A program made the translations under genes and the position numbers. From Caryophanales bacterium UBA7476 (lineage in GTDB: Bacteria > Bacillota_I > Bacilli_A > RF39 > UBA660), in NCBI GenBank assembly GCA_002477275.1, contig DLOU01000051.1:179-14657 (forward strand): 14,479 nucleotides of DNA, in the 5' to 3' direction. The notes under the pieces were generated by a model. The model had not been told where the DNA came from. It saw only the letters and a program-made list of their open reading frames with translations, and searched no databases. Positions 1 through 6,987 of the stretch are shown piece by piece. The stretch's first letter is position 1. Each line of letters starts with the position of its first letter.

Positions 1-240
1 ATAGCATTATCTAACTATAAAAAAGATACACTAAACAAAGTAATAATAAAGTTTTCTGATTTATCATTAGGTGTATATTTAATACATGGAGTATTCTTAG
101 ATATAACAGTAAAAATGTTAAGATATTATTCAATTAATTCATTATTTGGTATTCCAATATATTCTTTAATAATATTTATTTGTAGTATTATATCTGTATA
201 TATTTTAAGAAAAATAAAAGTATTAAACAAAATAATATAA
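1..240 (+). CDS. acyltransferase family 3 membrane protein, C-terminal end (partial)
   Basis: The frame is open from the first base of the window to TAA at 238-240 and gives 79 residues, so the gene starts outside the window. It contains LSLGVYLIH followed by FLD, which resembles the conserved C-terminal helix of the acyltransferase-3 family (PF01757: SxGIYLIHxLFL). A further hydrophobic helix rich in Ile and Ser follows, then a basic tail. Members are multi-span inner-membrane enzymes that O-acylate extracellular sugars or cell-wall polymers. The substrate cannot be told from this tail. The gene ends at a hairpin terminator that it shares with the converging ABC transporter operon. The family call rests on one motif and the membrane character, so it is moderately sure. 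Confidence 0.7.
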   Translation: MALSNYKKDTLNKVIIKFSDLSLGVYLIHGVFLDITVKMLRYYSINSLFGIPIYSLIIFICSIISVYILRKIKVLNKII

Positions 241-273
241 AAAAACTGTACAATTATAATTTGTACAGTTTTT
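241..273. terminator. bidirectional intrinsic terminator between convergent genes
   Basis: There is a perfect 13-bp stem (241-253 with 261-273, arms AAAAACTGTACAA and TTGTACAGTTTTT) around a 7-nt loop. It is A-rich on one side and T-rich on the other, so it can work on both strands. It ends the acyltransferase transcript. On the minus strand it overlaps the stop codon of the last ABC permease (272-274). Confidence 0.85.
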
Positions 274-1066
274 ATATTCTAGCAACCATTAAGTTACTTG
301 ATGAATATCTTTTTAATCCTCTATTAAATATAAGGAAACTTAATAACACTAAAGTAATAGTAATACCTATAACGATTATAAGTGTTAATATGTTAAAACT
401 TGATAGAACTCTTATTGGTAAGTATGAAATGATACCAACAGGAATTATAGTATATAGTATTATTTTTATAAAACCTTTAAATATTCCTTCAGGATAAGTT
501 GCAAAACTAGGTAAAGCACTATTAATTCTATCAGCAACCTGTTCTGAATTAGTAAACCAGAATGATAAACTACCATAAATAACAGCTATAGATGTAAGAA
601 CTAAAGCACTAGTAATTGAAAAGAATATATAAAGTGGAAACAACTTAATACTTTCCTTTGTAAAAAAGAATACTAAAATACCATAAGCCATATCTCCAAG
701 AGCAGATACTTCGACATCACTTGTAATAGCACTTAACAATACATTTTTTGGTTGCAATAAATAATTGTCCAAACTACCATTAACAATAGTATTACTTAAA
801 TTATATGCACGTTTAAAGAAAAAGTGACTTATTCCAAAACTTGTAGAAGCAAGACCCCAAAGTAATAGAATTTGACTAAATGTATATCCACCAACATTAT
901 CTTTAACGCTATATAGAATAATCCATTGAATAATAAATGATGCGTTATTTAATATCATAAATACAATATTACTAAAAAATGTTATTTTGTTAAGCATTTC
1001 TCTAATAAGTGCATATCGTACAGAATAAAGCATTAACTTTATTTCTTTTTTAACCTCCGTTAACAT
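272..1066 (-). CDS. ABC-2 family transporter permease (second permease of the exporter)
   Basis: A 264-residue integral membrane protein with about six hydrophobic segments after a short basic N-terminus (MLTEVKKEIKLM). It resembles permeases of the uncharacterised ABC-2 exporters grouped as COG3694/PF06182: conserved features include the cytoplasmic stretch FKRAYNLSNTIVNGSLDNYL followed by LQPKN near residue 85-107. It is last in the operon and overlaps the preceding permease gene by 17 bases, so translation is probably coupled. The start at 1066 is chosen because GGGGTG lies 11 bases upstream; an internal ATG 11 codons later is possible. It would pair with the other permease to form the export channel driven by the ATPase encoded upstream. 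The substrate is unknown; if the leader is a guanidine-class riboswitch, a small toxic cation would fit. Confidence 0.85.
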   Translation of the reverse strand: MLTEVKKEIKLMLYSVRYALIREMLNKITFFSNIVFMILNNASFIIQWIILYSVKDNVGGYTFSQILLLWGLASTSFGISHFFFKRAYNLSNTIVNGSLDNYLLQPKNVLLSAITSDVEVSALGDMAYGILVFFFTKESIKLFPLYIFFSITSALVLTSIAVIYGSLSFWFTNSEQVADRINSALPSFATYPEGIFKGFIKIILYTIIPVGIISYLPIRVLSSFNILTLIIVIGITITLVLLSFLIFNRGLKRYSSSNLMVARI

Positions 1067-1841
1067 TTAATCTTTTCACCCCTTTCTTATAAACTAATAA
1101 ACAAAGTAAGTATGTAATAACAATGTAAATAATTTGAGCTAAAATTATTTTACAAAATTCTAAATAGTTAAAGTTAACAAACATTTTTGCTGGACCATAT
1201 GATACAACATATATTGGACTAAAATTTAATAATGGCCTTAATACTTTAGGAAAATATTCAATTGGGAAAAGTGTTCCAAATATTAGTATTATCTTACTAT
1301 ATACCCAGTAGAAAGGATTAGTATCTTCAACAAAGAAAGCAAATAAACCTATAAACATAATTAGAAAAATATTTATACAAGTAGCAAGCAATGAAGAAAT
1401 TATAATTAATACAACTTGTATTAATGTAAGAGAAGGTAATTTATGAAGAAATAATATTCCTAATAACAAACCACCTATGAAATAAAATACTAATTTTAAA
1501 CTAATTTCTCCTAGTTTACTACTAAATAGATAACCAATATAACTATATGGCTTATTTAAGTTATAAGTAATATTACCACTTTTTACATCTTCATTTACTT
1601 TTCTACAGAAACCTCTTCCTCCAAGAGTTATCCATAATATTTCAGTAATAATTACATACCAAACCATTTGAAACTTAGAATATCCATTTATTATTTGTGA
1701 AGAATCGTTATACATATAATTCCACAAATAGAAAAATATAAGTATATGAATCAAATATCCAATAAAACCAACTAATATATTAAAAACATAGTTTAAATTA
1801 GTCATTAATTCAGTTTTAAAGATATAGAAGTACTTTCTCAT
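1050..1841 (-). CDS. ABC-2 family transporter permease (first permease of the exporter)
   Basis: A 263-residue membrane protein with about six predicted spans, starting MRKYFYIFKTEL and ending in a basic tail. The conserved early region includes a WYVIITEILW helix, a GGRGFCRKVNEDVKSG turn and a NLNKPYSY segment (about residues 60-103), as in COG4587/PF06182-type permeases. Its ATG overlaps the TGA stop of the ATPase gene in an ATGA arrangement (1838-1841), the classical sign of translational coupling. That overlap is also the only TGA used as a normal stop in this window. The gene order ATPase, permease, permease is the standard layout for this exporter group. All Trp codons read here are TGG. 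The exported substrate cannot be inferred from the protein alone. Confidence 0.87.
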   Translation of the reverse strand: MRKYFYIFKTELMTNLNYVFNILVGFIGYLIHILIFFYLWNYMYNDSSQIINGYSKFQMVWYVIITEILWITLGGRGFCRKVNEDVKSGNITYNLNKPYSYIGYLFSSKLGEISLKLVFYFIGGLLLGILFLHKLPSLTLIQVVLIIISSLLATCINIFLIMFIGLFAFFVEDTNPFYWVYSKIILIFGTLFPIEYFPKVLRPLLNFSPIYVVSYGPAKMFVNFNYLEFCKIILAQIIYIVITYLLCLLVYKKGVKRLNVNGG

Positions 1842-2821
1842 TTATCATCACCCTTACTATAGATATCACTAATAATATCCTCAAGAGGTGTATTACTAAT
1901 ATTGATATCAATAATATTATCCGGATTTAATAATTTTAATGCATCACTAATATTTTTCTTGTTAGTATCAACTTCAATTTTTAAATTATATCCTTTATCT
2001 TTTAGAATTGTAATACCATCTTCATCATCTAGATTAACAGGCTCTTTCATTTTAGCTTCAACTATTTTTTTATTTAAATAATGGTATTTTAAATTTTCCA
2101 TAGAATCATCAAGAACAACTTTACCATGATTAATTATAATAACCCTTTTACAAAGTTTCTCTATATCTGATACATCATGACTTGTTAAGAAAATAGTAGT
2201 CTTATATTCTTTATTCATTCTTTTAATTAACTTACGAATATTTTCTTTAACAACAGGATCAAGACCTATAGTAGGCTCATCAAGAAATAGTACTTTAGGC
2301 TCATGAATTAATGATGCAACTATTTCACATCTAATTCTTTGACCTAAACTTAAGTTTCTAACAGGTGTATTAATAAATTCATCAAGTTCAAATAATTCTT
2401 TTAATTCCTCTATCTTTTTTTCAACCGCTTTCTCTGGTATATCATAAACAGCTCCAAAGAATTTAAAGTTATCATATGGAGTAAGGTGTGTCCAAAGTTG
2501 TTCTTTTTGTCCAAATACACAACCTATTTCATAAGCTAATTTCTTTCTATCTTTTTTCGGATCTAAATCCATAACTTTAACACTACCTGAATCATTATAT
2601 AAAATTCCCGTTAACATTTTAATAGTTGTTGATTTACCAGCACCATTAGGTCCAATAAAAGCAATCATTTCTCCTTTTTCTACTTCAAAAGAAATATTAT
2701 TAACTGCCTTTATAGTTTTATATTTAGGTTTAACAATGGATTTAATAGTTCCTTTAAAACCTTTTTGTTTTGTTTTAACTTTAAATGTCTTATTTAACTT
2801 CTTTACTTCTATAATTGCCAT
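1838..2821 (-). CDS. ABC transporter ATP-binding protein (COG4586-like exporter ATPase)
   Basis: A 327-residue ATPase with all core motifs in order: Walker A GPNGAGKS (57-64), Q-loop Gln105 in FGQKEQLW, signature LSLGQR (157-162), Walker B with D-loop FLDEPTIGLD (179-188), and H-loop SH (214-215). The extra N-terminal segment before the Walker A region (KQKGFKGTIKSIVKPKYKT) and the roughly 100-residue C-terminal extension match the COG4586 subgroup that partners COG4587/COG3694 permeases. The start is supported by TAGGAGGAG just upstream. It is the first gene of the operon, lies directly behind two tandem structured leaders, and ends with TGA in a 4-base overlap with the next gene. Transcription is likely controlled by the leader terminators. 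Confidence 0.93.
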   Translation of the reverse strand: MAIIEVKKLNKTFKVKTKQKGFKGTIKSIVKPKYKTIKAVNNISFEVEKGEMIAFIGPNGAGKSTTIKMLTGILYNDSGSVKVMDLDPKKDRKKLAYEIGCVFGQKEQLWTHLTPYDNFKFFGAVYDIPEKAVEKKIEELKELFELDEFINTPVRNLSLGQRIRCEIVASLIHEPKVLFLDEPTIGLDPVVKENIRKLIKRMNKEYKTTIFLTSHDVSDIEKLCKRVIIINHGKVVLDDSMENLKYHYLNKKIVEAKMKEPVNLDDEDGITILKDKGYNLKIEVDTNKKNISDALKLLNPDNIIDINISNTPLEDIISDIYSKGDDK

Positions 2822-2857
2822 ATTTACTCCTCCTATTCTAATTATAATTAAATAAAC

Positions 2858-2886
2858 AAAAAAGTCACTATTAAAAAAATAGTGAC
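2858..2886 (-). terminator. intrinsic terminator of the gene-proximal leader unit
   Basis: Read on the minus strand, GTCACTAT and ATAGTGAC form a perfect 8-bp stem (2879-2886 with 2864-2871) around a T-rich loop, followed by six T residues (2858-2863). It lies about 37 bases before the ATPase start codon, so it would block expression unless the leader folds otherwise. Confidence 0.85.
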
Positions 2887-2940
2887 TCCGTTAAACGTGT
2901 AGGCAAAATGCCCTATGTAGCTCGTTTCCTTATACATACT
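2858..2940 (-). promoter_or_regulatory. candidate riboswitch, gene-proximal copy of a tandem pair
   Basis: On the minus strand this unit has a 6-bp helix TATGTA/TACATA (2933-2938 with 2914-2919) closing a loop that contains TAAG and GAGC, then a short hairpin GGCA/TGCC (2909-2912 with 2902-2905). The conserved string CCTACACGT and TAACGGAGTC follow, leading into an intrinsic terminator. The covarying P1 helix and identical single-stranded strings match the second copy upstream, which argues for a ligand-binding RNA. The layout (two small hairpins, CUACACG, terminator) reminds me of the mepA/guanidine-IV class, but I recall that consensus only loosely and do not assign it. Confidence 0.65.
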
Positions 2941-2963
2941 CACTTAAGGCCCCATAAAAAGAT

Positions 2964-2993
2964 AAAAAAACAGAGCCGTATTTAACGACTCCG
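2964..2993 (-). terminator. intrinsic terminator of the promoter-proximal leader unit
   Basis: On the minus strand CGGAGTCGT pairs with ACGGCTCTG (2985-2993 with 2971-2979; 9 pairs including two G·T) around a 5-nt loop, followed by seven T residues (2964-2970). It lies between the two leader copies, so RNA polymerase must pass two separate terminators before reaching the ATPase gene. Confidence 0.85.
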
Positions 2994-3052
2994 TAATACA
3001 CGTGTAGGAATAATCCCGGGATAGCTCACATAATGCTTATATCCCCTCGTTG
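2964..3052 (-). promoter_or_regulatory. candidate riboswitch, promoter-proximal copy of a tandem pair
   Basis: This is the first structured unit transcribed. Its P1 helix is GGGATA/TATCCC (3040-3045 with 3018-3023) with TAAG and GAGC in the loop region. A small GGA/TCC hairpin follows, then CCTACACGT (3000-3008 region), a spacer and ACGGAGTC, and then its own terminator. P1 has a completely different sequence from the P1 of the other copy but the same length and pairing, i.e. compensatory change. The loop strings and the CCTACACGT/CGGAGTC strings are conserved. That pattern points to structured cis-regulatory RNA rather than chance. Confidence 0.65.
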
Positions 3053-3058
3053 CACTAA

Positions 3059-3087
3059 ATATTATCATAAAACAATATTTTTGTCAA
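3059..3087 (-). promoter_or_regulatory. strong sigma-70/A promoter for the leader and ABC exporter operon
   Basis: The minus strand has TTGACA (3082-3087), a 17-base spacer and TAATAT (3059-3064) preceded by TGA, an extended -10. Transcription would begin near 3052, right at the first structured leader unit. The promoter begins just past the stop codon of the upstream leucine-rich-repeat gene. Confidence 0.85.
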
Positions 3088-3088
3088 A

Positions 3089-3613
3089 TTAATGGTAGAC
3101 AACATAGTTTTTAAAAGAAGATTTTTTTAATGAATTATCAGAAATACTATTCTTTTTAACATATATACTTTTTAATTTAGGACAAACTCTAAAAGCCCAA
3201 TCACCAACATCTAAAACATTATCTGGAAAGTATACAATTTGTAAATTATCACATCCAATAAAGGCTTGATGCCCAATTCTAATTACTGTATTAGGAATAA
3301 AAACTTCCTCCAAAAATTGATTACCATAAAAAGCAGAATCATCAATAGAATAAACTGGTTTGTTATTTATTTGAGAAGGTATTGAAACTTTTTTTTCTTC
3401 ACCTTCATAAGTCATAATAGTAACATGATCATCATATTCATCATAAGTATAATCTTTATAAATCTGATTTATTCTTACTGGATTATCATATAGTTTATTT
3501 AATTTGTTTTCTAATAATTTTATATATATAAATTTACCCAACAAAAATATTAGAAAAATTATAATAAGCAGTAATAATAGCTTAAATAGTATAGGGATGA
3601 TTTTATTTTTCAT
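3089..3613 (-). CDS. small membrane-anchored leucine-rich-repeat (BspA-type) protein
   Basis: A 174-residue protein. Residues 7-31 form one strongly hydrophobic segment after a short Lys-containing N-terminus, so the protein is probably anchored by an uncleaved signal. Residues 76-152 carry about three repeats of the BspA/LRR_5 kind: IPSQINNKPVYSIDDSAF, then LEEVFIPNTVIRIGHQAF, then LQIVYFPDNVLDVGDWAF, each with the x-IP-x-x-V-x-x-I-x-x-x-AF pattern. Such repeats usually sit outside the cell and bind proteins or surfaces. The domain is unusually short for the family. The start is supported by AAAGGAG ending 5 bases upstream, and the previous gene ends 9 bases before it, so the two form an operon. 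A partner role with that unknown protein is inference. Confidence 0.8.
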   Translation of the reverse strand: MKNKIIPILFKLLLLLIIIFLIFLLGKFIYIKLLENKLNKLYDNPVRINQIYKDYTYDEYDDHVTIMTYEGEEKKVSIPSQINNKPVYSIDDSAFYGNQFLEEVFIPNTVIRIGHQAFIGCDNLQIVYFPDNVLDVGDWAFRVCPKLKSIYVKKNSISDNSLKKSSFKNYVVYH

Positions 3614-3622
3614 AAATCTCCT

Positions 3623-4465
3623 TTAATAATATTTTTTAACAATATAAGAGCAATCTATATTACTTTCACCAATAAAGAATTGTTCTTTATATTTATACTC
3701 TAATGAATCATCAATTAATAAGTCATCTAATAGATTGTCTAGATTTTTGCATCTAATGTTATAAAATTCATAAAAATCTTCCTTTAATAATGCAACCTCG
3801 ATATTTATATTTATACCTAATTGATTTAGTGATTTAATTTGATTATTTAACTTAATTAAAGAAAATTTTTGACTACTATTAATAGGAACAGGTATTTCAA
3901 TGGTCATACCTCTAGTTTGAATTCCTTTATATGATGTATTAATATGTCTTATTTTTATATCTTGTCCAGTATAGTTATATTTAAAATCTTGACCATATAC
4001 ACTATGAAAAATTGTTCTAAAATTATCATCATGATATCCACCATATCTTCCATCACTTTCTTTTGAATTAAATAAAGATATAGTTTGAGAAGGAGTAATA
4101 ACAGTAACACCATTTAGTTCATAAACACTATTACTTCTAGGGAAAGTTTGATATTGTTTTTCTATTGAAAAAAGTTTTGTTCCAGTAGACGCAATATGAA
4201 TATCTTTATAATAAGGGTAGAAAGAATCTATTTCATCTACTGCTTTCATATTTATTATTCTTTTATTTAATTTATCTTTTATAACATCAAAAGGAAGAAC
4301 ATTTTGCTGCTTTAAGATCTTAAAAAAGTAAATATATATTGCGTTTAAACTAGATATTTTAATCATCATATTTTTCTCAATTTCAATGTTATTATTACAA
4401 ATATAATTATATAGTTCATGAACTCTTTCTAATATATCTTCATTTTCTTTTGGATTATTAATCAC
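3623..4465 (-). CDS. hypothetical protein, start probably obscured by an A10 tract
   Basis: From the GTG at 4465 this reads 280 residues. I do not recognise a family. It looks soluble and mixed alpha/beta: helical N-terminus, a polar central part with FNSKESDGRYGGYHDD and an IEIPVPI strand, and a helical, acidic C-terminal part (CKNLDNLLDDLLIDD). The GTG start has no ribosome binding site, only a run of A. A good RBS (AGAGGG, 5 bases before ATG at 4531-4533) opens a 22-codon frame that runs into a stop overlapping the GTG (TAGTG). One extra A in the A10 run (4469-4478) would fuse the two into a 303-residue protein. So this is either a slippage-controlled gene, a coupled reinitiation pair, or a sequencing or mutation error. 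It precedes the leucine-rich-repeat gene in one operon. Confidence 0.75.
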   Translation of the reverse strand: MINNPKENEDILERVHELYNYICNNNIEIEKNMMIKISSLNAIYIYFFKILKQQNVLPFDVIKDKLNKRIINMKAVDEIDSFYPYYKDIHIASTGTKLFSIEKQYQTFPRSNSVYELNGVTVITPSQTISLFNSKESDGRYGGYHDDNFRTIFHSVYGQDFKYNYTGQDIKIRHINTSYKGIQTRGMTIEIPVPINSSQKFSLIKLNNQIKSLNQLGININIEVALLKEDFYEFYNIRCKNLDNLLDDLLIDDSLEYKYKEQFFIGESNIDCSYIVKKYY

Positions 4466-4533
4466 TAATTTTTTTTTTCTTTATCATTTATTAAACTTAT
4501 TATGTCTTTATATAATAATTCTATTTTTTCCAT
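4465..4533 (-). CDS. 22-codon ORF, likely the displaced N-terminus of the gene downstream
   Basis: This starts at ATG 4531-4533 with AGAGGG 5 bases upstream and encodes MEKIELLYKDIISLIN followed by DKEKKN, then TAG. Its stop overlaps the GTG of the following frame (TAGTG). The peptide is amphipathic and helical, and its Lys-rich end would continue naturally into the next frame after a single-base shift within the A10 tract. It could also be a real small upstream ORF that couples translation. Confidence 0.55.
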   Translation of the reverse strand: MEKIELLYKDIISLINDKEKKN

Positions 4534-4552
4534 CTTATCCCTCTTGATAAAT

Positions 4553-4583
4553 ATTATATCAAAAAGAATAAAAATAGTATCAA
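4553..4583 (-). promoter_or_regulatory. promoter for the hypothetical protein / LRR operon
   Basis: The minus strand has a consensus TATAAT (4553-4558) with an upstream TGA (extended -10), and TTGATA at 4578-4583 with a long 19-base spacer. The start would fall about 13 bases before the ATG at 4533. It is divergent from the ABC-F promoter. Confidence 0.65.
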
Positions 4584-4605
4584 ATATTAATATAAAAGAT
4601 AAAAT

Positions 4606-4634
4606 TTGACTTTTTAATAAATTTAATATAAAAT
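4606..4634 (+). promoter_or_regulatory. promoter for the ABC-F leader
   Basis: TTGACT (4606-4611) and TAAAAT (4629-4634) are spaced by 17 bases; TATAAA at 4627-4632 is an alternative -10. The start would lie just before the leader ORF's RBS at about 4645. Confidence 0.65.
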
Positions 4635-4659
4635 TCATATACAAAGAGGAGAAATGATT

Positions 4660-4704
4660 ATGTTAAATTATTATGAACGTACAATCATGTATATTTTAGC
4701 CTAG
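4660..4704 (+). CDS. 14-residue leader peptide of the ABC-F gene
   Basis: ATG at 4660 is preceded by AGAGGAG with an 8-base spacer and encodes MLNYYERTIMYILA, ending in TAG at 4702-4704. The stop codon directly touches the first base of the hairpin at 4705. Short leader ORFs of this kind sit upstream of many ARE-type ABC-F genes. There, an antibiotic-stalled ribosome changes the folding of the RNA behind it and prevents termination. Which drug would stall on this peptide is not readable from the sequence. Confidence 0.75.
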   Translation: MLNYYERTIMYILA

Positions 4705-4762
4705 TCATACCTGATAACAGAAAAAAATCTATTAGCAGGTATGACGATTTTGTCGTGCCTGC
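4705..4762 (+). promoter_or_regulatory. mutually exclusive attenuation hairpins in the ABC-F leader
   Basis: Two stems compete for the same bases. Stem A pairs TCATACCTG (4705-4713) with CAGGTATGA (4736-4744), 9 perfect pairs. Stem B pairs GCAGGTATGACG (4735-4746) with TGTCGTGCCTGC (4751-4762), 12 pairs with G·T wobbles and an ATTT loop. A ribosome paused at the leader stop would cover the left arm of stem A and favour stem B. Which state favours read-through of the terminator downstream is inference. Confidence 0.75.
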
Positions 4763-4767
4763 ATCCG

Positions 4768-4801
4768 CCAAATGGGTGTAAGTGCACTTATTTGGTTTTT
4801 T
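4768..4801 (+). terminator. intrinsic terminator (attenuator) before the ABC-F gene
   Basis: CCAAATGGGTGT (4768-4779) pairs fully with GCACTTATTTGG (4784-4795), 12 bp with G·T pairs and an AAGT loop, followed by six T residues. It ends 24 bases before the ABC-F start codon, so the gene should be off unless the terminator is bypassed. Confidence 0.85.
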
Positions 4802-4825
4802 ATTGAAATTAAAGGAGAATAGATT

Positions 4826-6430
4826 ATGATAGAAATAAGTTTAAATAAGATAAAAAAATCTTATGGTTTTAAAGATATATTAAATAATATAACATTTGAA
4901 ATACATACAGGAGAAAGAGTTTCGATAGTAGGAGATAATGGTTCTGGAAAAACTACTCTTTTAAATATAATTAATGGAATAGAAAAGGAAGATAGTGGAA
5001 CAGTTACAATACGTAAAGGATTAGAAATTGGTTATTTAAATCAACTTCCAGAAAATATATATAATGAAAAAATAGTTAAAAAAGTTTTATATGAAAGCTT
5101 AGATGACGTCTTAAAACTAGAAGAAAAGATGAATAGATATGAAAAGAAAATGAAAGATAATCCTAGTGATATAAGTATCATAAATAAATATTTAAATGTA
5201 CAAGATGAATATATTAAAGCAGGAGGATATGAAATAAATACTTTAATAGATAAAGTAGCACATGGCCTTAATATAAATGAGTTTTTAGATAAAAAGATGA
5301 ATGAATTATCTGGAGGAGAGCAAAGAAGAGTTTTACTCGCATCACTTATTATAAAGAAACCAGAAATATTAATACTTGATGAGCCAACAAATCACTTAGA
5401 TATAAACACATTAGAGTGGCTTGAAAGTTTTCTAAACAAGTACAAAGGAACAATACTAATTGTTTCACATGATAGATATTTTTTAGATAAAGTAACTACA
5501 AAAACAATATTATTAGAAAATGGTAAATCAGTAATATTTCATGGAAACTATTCTTATTATTTAAAGGAGAATGAATTAAGAATAGAAAGAGAGTTTAAGG
5601 AATATAAAGATCAACAAAAAATAATCAAAGAAATGAAAAGAAAAATTAAACAGTTAGAAGAGTTTGGTAAATTAGCTTATCCAGGGGGAGACCCATTTTT
5701 TAGAAGAGCAGAAAATATAAGAAAAAGATTAGAAAGATTAGAACTAAAAAAAAAGCCAATAACAAAAAAAGATTTACCAATAAATTTAGATTTTAATACT
5801 AGATCAGGAAAAGATGCCTTAGTAGTTAAAAACTATGATTTAAAAATCCAAGAGAATATATTAATTAAAAACATTAATTTTAAAATAAATTATGGTGAAA
5901 AAGTATGTATTATTGGAGAAAATGGTTCAGGAAAATCTACGTTAATAAAGACAATAATTGAAAGTAATGAGAAAGAAAATATAAGATTAGGAACTAATAT
6001 AAAAATAGGATATGTTCCGCAACAAATAACATTTGATAAAGATGTAACAGTACTTGATTTTGCTAAAGAATATTTTATAGGAGAAGAATCACATCTAAGA
6101 AGTGCTCTTGATAAATTTTATTTTCATGGAGAAAATGTATTTAAAAAAGTAAATAAACTTTCAGGTGGAGAGAAAGTAAGATTAAAATTATTTGCTCTTA
6201 TACAGAGCAATAGTAATTTTATTATTTTAGATGAACCAACAAATCATATAGATATTTATACAAAAGAAACTTTAGAAACTGCGTTAAAAGAATATAAAGG
6301 AACATTACTATTTATTTCACATGATAGATATTTTATTAATGAATTAGCTGATAAAATTTTATACATTAACGATAAAAGAATAAAAGAGTATATTGGAAAT
6401 TATAATGATTTTGTTAATCATAAAAAATAA
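4826..6430 (+). CDS. ABC-F ATPase, probable ribosomal protection (antibiotic resistance) protein
   Basis: A 534-residue protein with two ABC domains and no membrane segment. Domain 1: Walker A GDNGSGKT (36-43), signature LSGGEQ (161-166), LILDEPTNHLD (182-192), SHDR (214-217). Linker of about 240-320 with a coiled, Lys/Glu-rich hairpin and the PGGDPFFRRAENIRKRLERL element. Domain 2: GENGSGKS (364-371), LSGGEK (445-450), ILDEPTNHID (467-476), SHDR (498-501). This is the ABC-F plan. Such proteins bind the ribosomal E site, and the resistance branch displaces drugs from the peptidyl-transferase centre. The short length without a long C-terminal extension, plus the leader-peptide attenuator, favours a resistance type (lincosamide, pleuromutilin or streptogramin A class) over housekeeping Uup/EttA. 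The specific subfamily is not assigned. AAAGGAG precedes the start. Confidence 0.88.
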   Translation: MIEISLNKIKKSYGFKDILNNITFEIHTGERVSIVGDNGSGKTTLLNIINGIEKEDSGTVTIRKGLEIGYLNQLPENIYNEKIVKKVLYESLDDVLKLEEKMNRYEKKMKDNPSDISIINKYLNVQDEYIKAGGYEINTLIDKVAHGLNINEFLDKKMNELSGGEQRRVLLASLIIKKPEILILDEPTNHLDINTLEWLESFLNKYKGTILIVSHDRYFLDKVTTKTILLENGKSVIFHGNYSYYLKENELRIEREFKEYKDQQKIIKEMKRKIKQLEEFGKLAYPGGDPFFRRAENIRKRLERLELKKKPITKKDLPINLDFNTRSGKDALVVKNYDLKIQENILIKNINFKINYGEKVCIIGENGSGKSTLIKTIIESNEKENIRLGTNIKIGYVPQQITFDKDVTVLDFAKEYFIGEESHLRSALDKFYFHGENVFKKVNKLSGGEKVRLKLFALIQSNSNFIILDEPTNHIDIYTKETLETALKEYKGTLLFISHDRYFINELADKILYINDKRIKEYIGNYNDFVNHKK

Positions 6431-6431
6431 A

Positions 6432-6450
6432 AAAAACTTGGTTAGTTTTT
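6432..6450. terminator. weak bidirectional terminator between convergent genes
   Basis: AAAAACT (6432-6438) pairs with AGTTTTT (6444-6450) around a 5-nt loop, with a T-run on either strand. It lies in the 35-base gap between the ABC-F stop and the stop of the converging gene. Confidence 0.5.
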
Positions 6451-6465
6451 TAAGTAATTAATAAA

Positions 6466-6987
6466 CTATTTAAGTTTTAAATTTATTTCAGACATAATAA
6501 TTTTATTGTTTCTTTTTTTCATATATTCTAAAAAATCTAATTCATCACTATTTAAAAAATAATCATTTTCCTGAAAACTAATTTCATAACCATCTTTAAA
6601 AATTATCTTTCTGTAATAAAAAGAGCCTCTTCTTCTTCTAAAAATACTAAAATCACTTTCTATTTTATTTATATCATCATATTTAAACATAATTACCTTT
6701 TTATCTACTATAAAAATATAATTATCAGTAAGTAGCAGATTTTTGCGATTCCAAAAATTATATTTTCCAACGTTATCTATTTTATTATCTTTTATATAAT
6801 TATTAATTAATTCTAAATGTTTTTTATCAATAATTACTTCTAAAACTATTATCAATATAATGGATGCTACAGCAATAGTGCTGATAATAATTGTTCCTTT
6901 ATTATCATCAAAAATAAAGAAAAAGATAATTATAAGTATTAAATAAATAAGTGGAAATATTTTTTTTATTATATTAAATACCTTCAT
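6466..6987 (-). CDS. hypothetical two-TM protein with a PH-like cytoplasmic domain
   Basis: A 173-residue protein. Hydrophobic segments at about 10-26 and 31-53 form a membrane hairpin. They are followed by a soluble domain rich in beta strands: NLLLTDNYIFIVDKKVIMFK, then YDDINKIESD, then IIFKDGYEISF. The order 'NxLLTDNYIF ... MFKYDDINKIE ... IIFKDG' resembles bacterial PH-like/YcxB-type domains, where a strand for self-description is followed by a short helix and a basic hairpin (here FRRRRGSFYYRK). That likeness is from memory and is not a firm domain call. The gene stands alone, convergent with the ABC-F gene. Its start codon has only a weak GGTGA ribosome site. No function can be assigned. 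Confidence 0.7.
   Translation of the reverse strand: MKVFNIIKKIFPLIYLILIIIFFFIFDDNKGTIIISTIAVASIILIIVLEVIIDKKHLELINNYIKDNKIDNVGKYNFWNRKNLLLTDNYIFIVDKKVIMFKYDDINKIESDFSIFRRRRGSFYYRKIIFKDGYEISFQENDYFLNSDELDFLEYMKKRNNKIIMSEINLKLK

Noticed and set aside
261..497. 78-codon plus-strand frame at the left
   Set aside because: It is antisense to the conserved ABC-2 permease and begins in the terminator.
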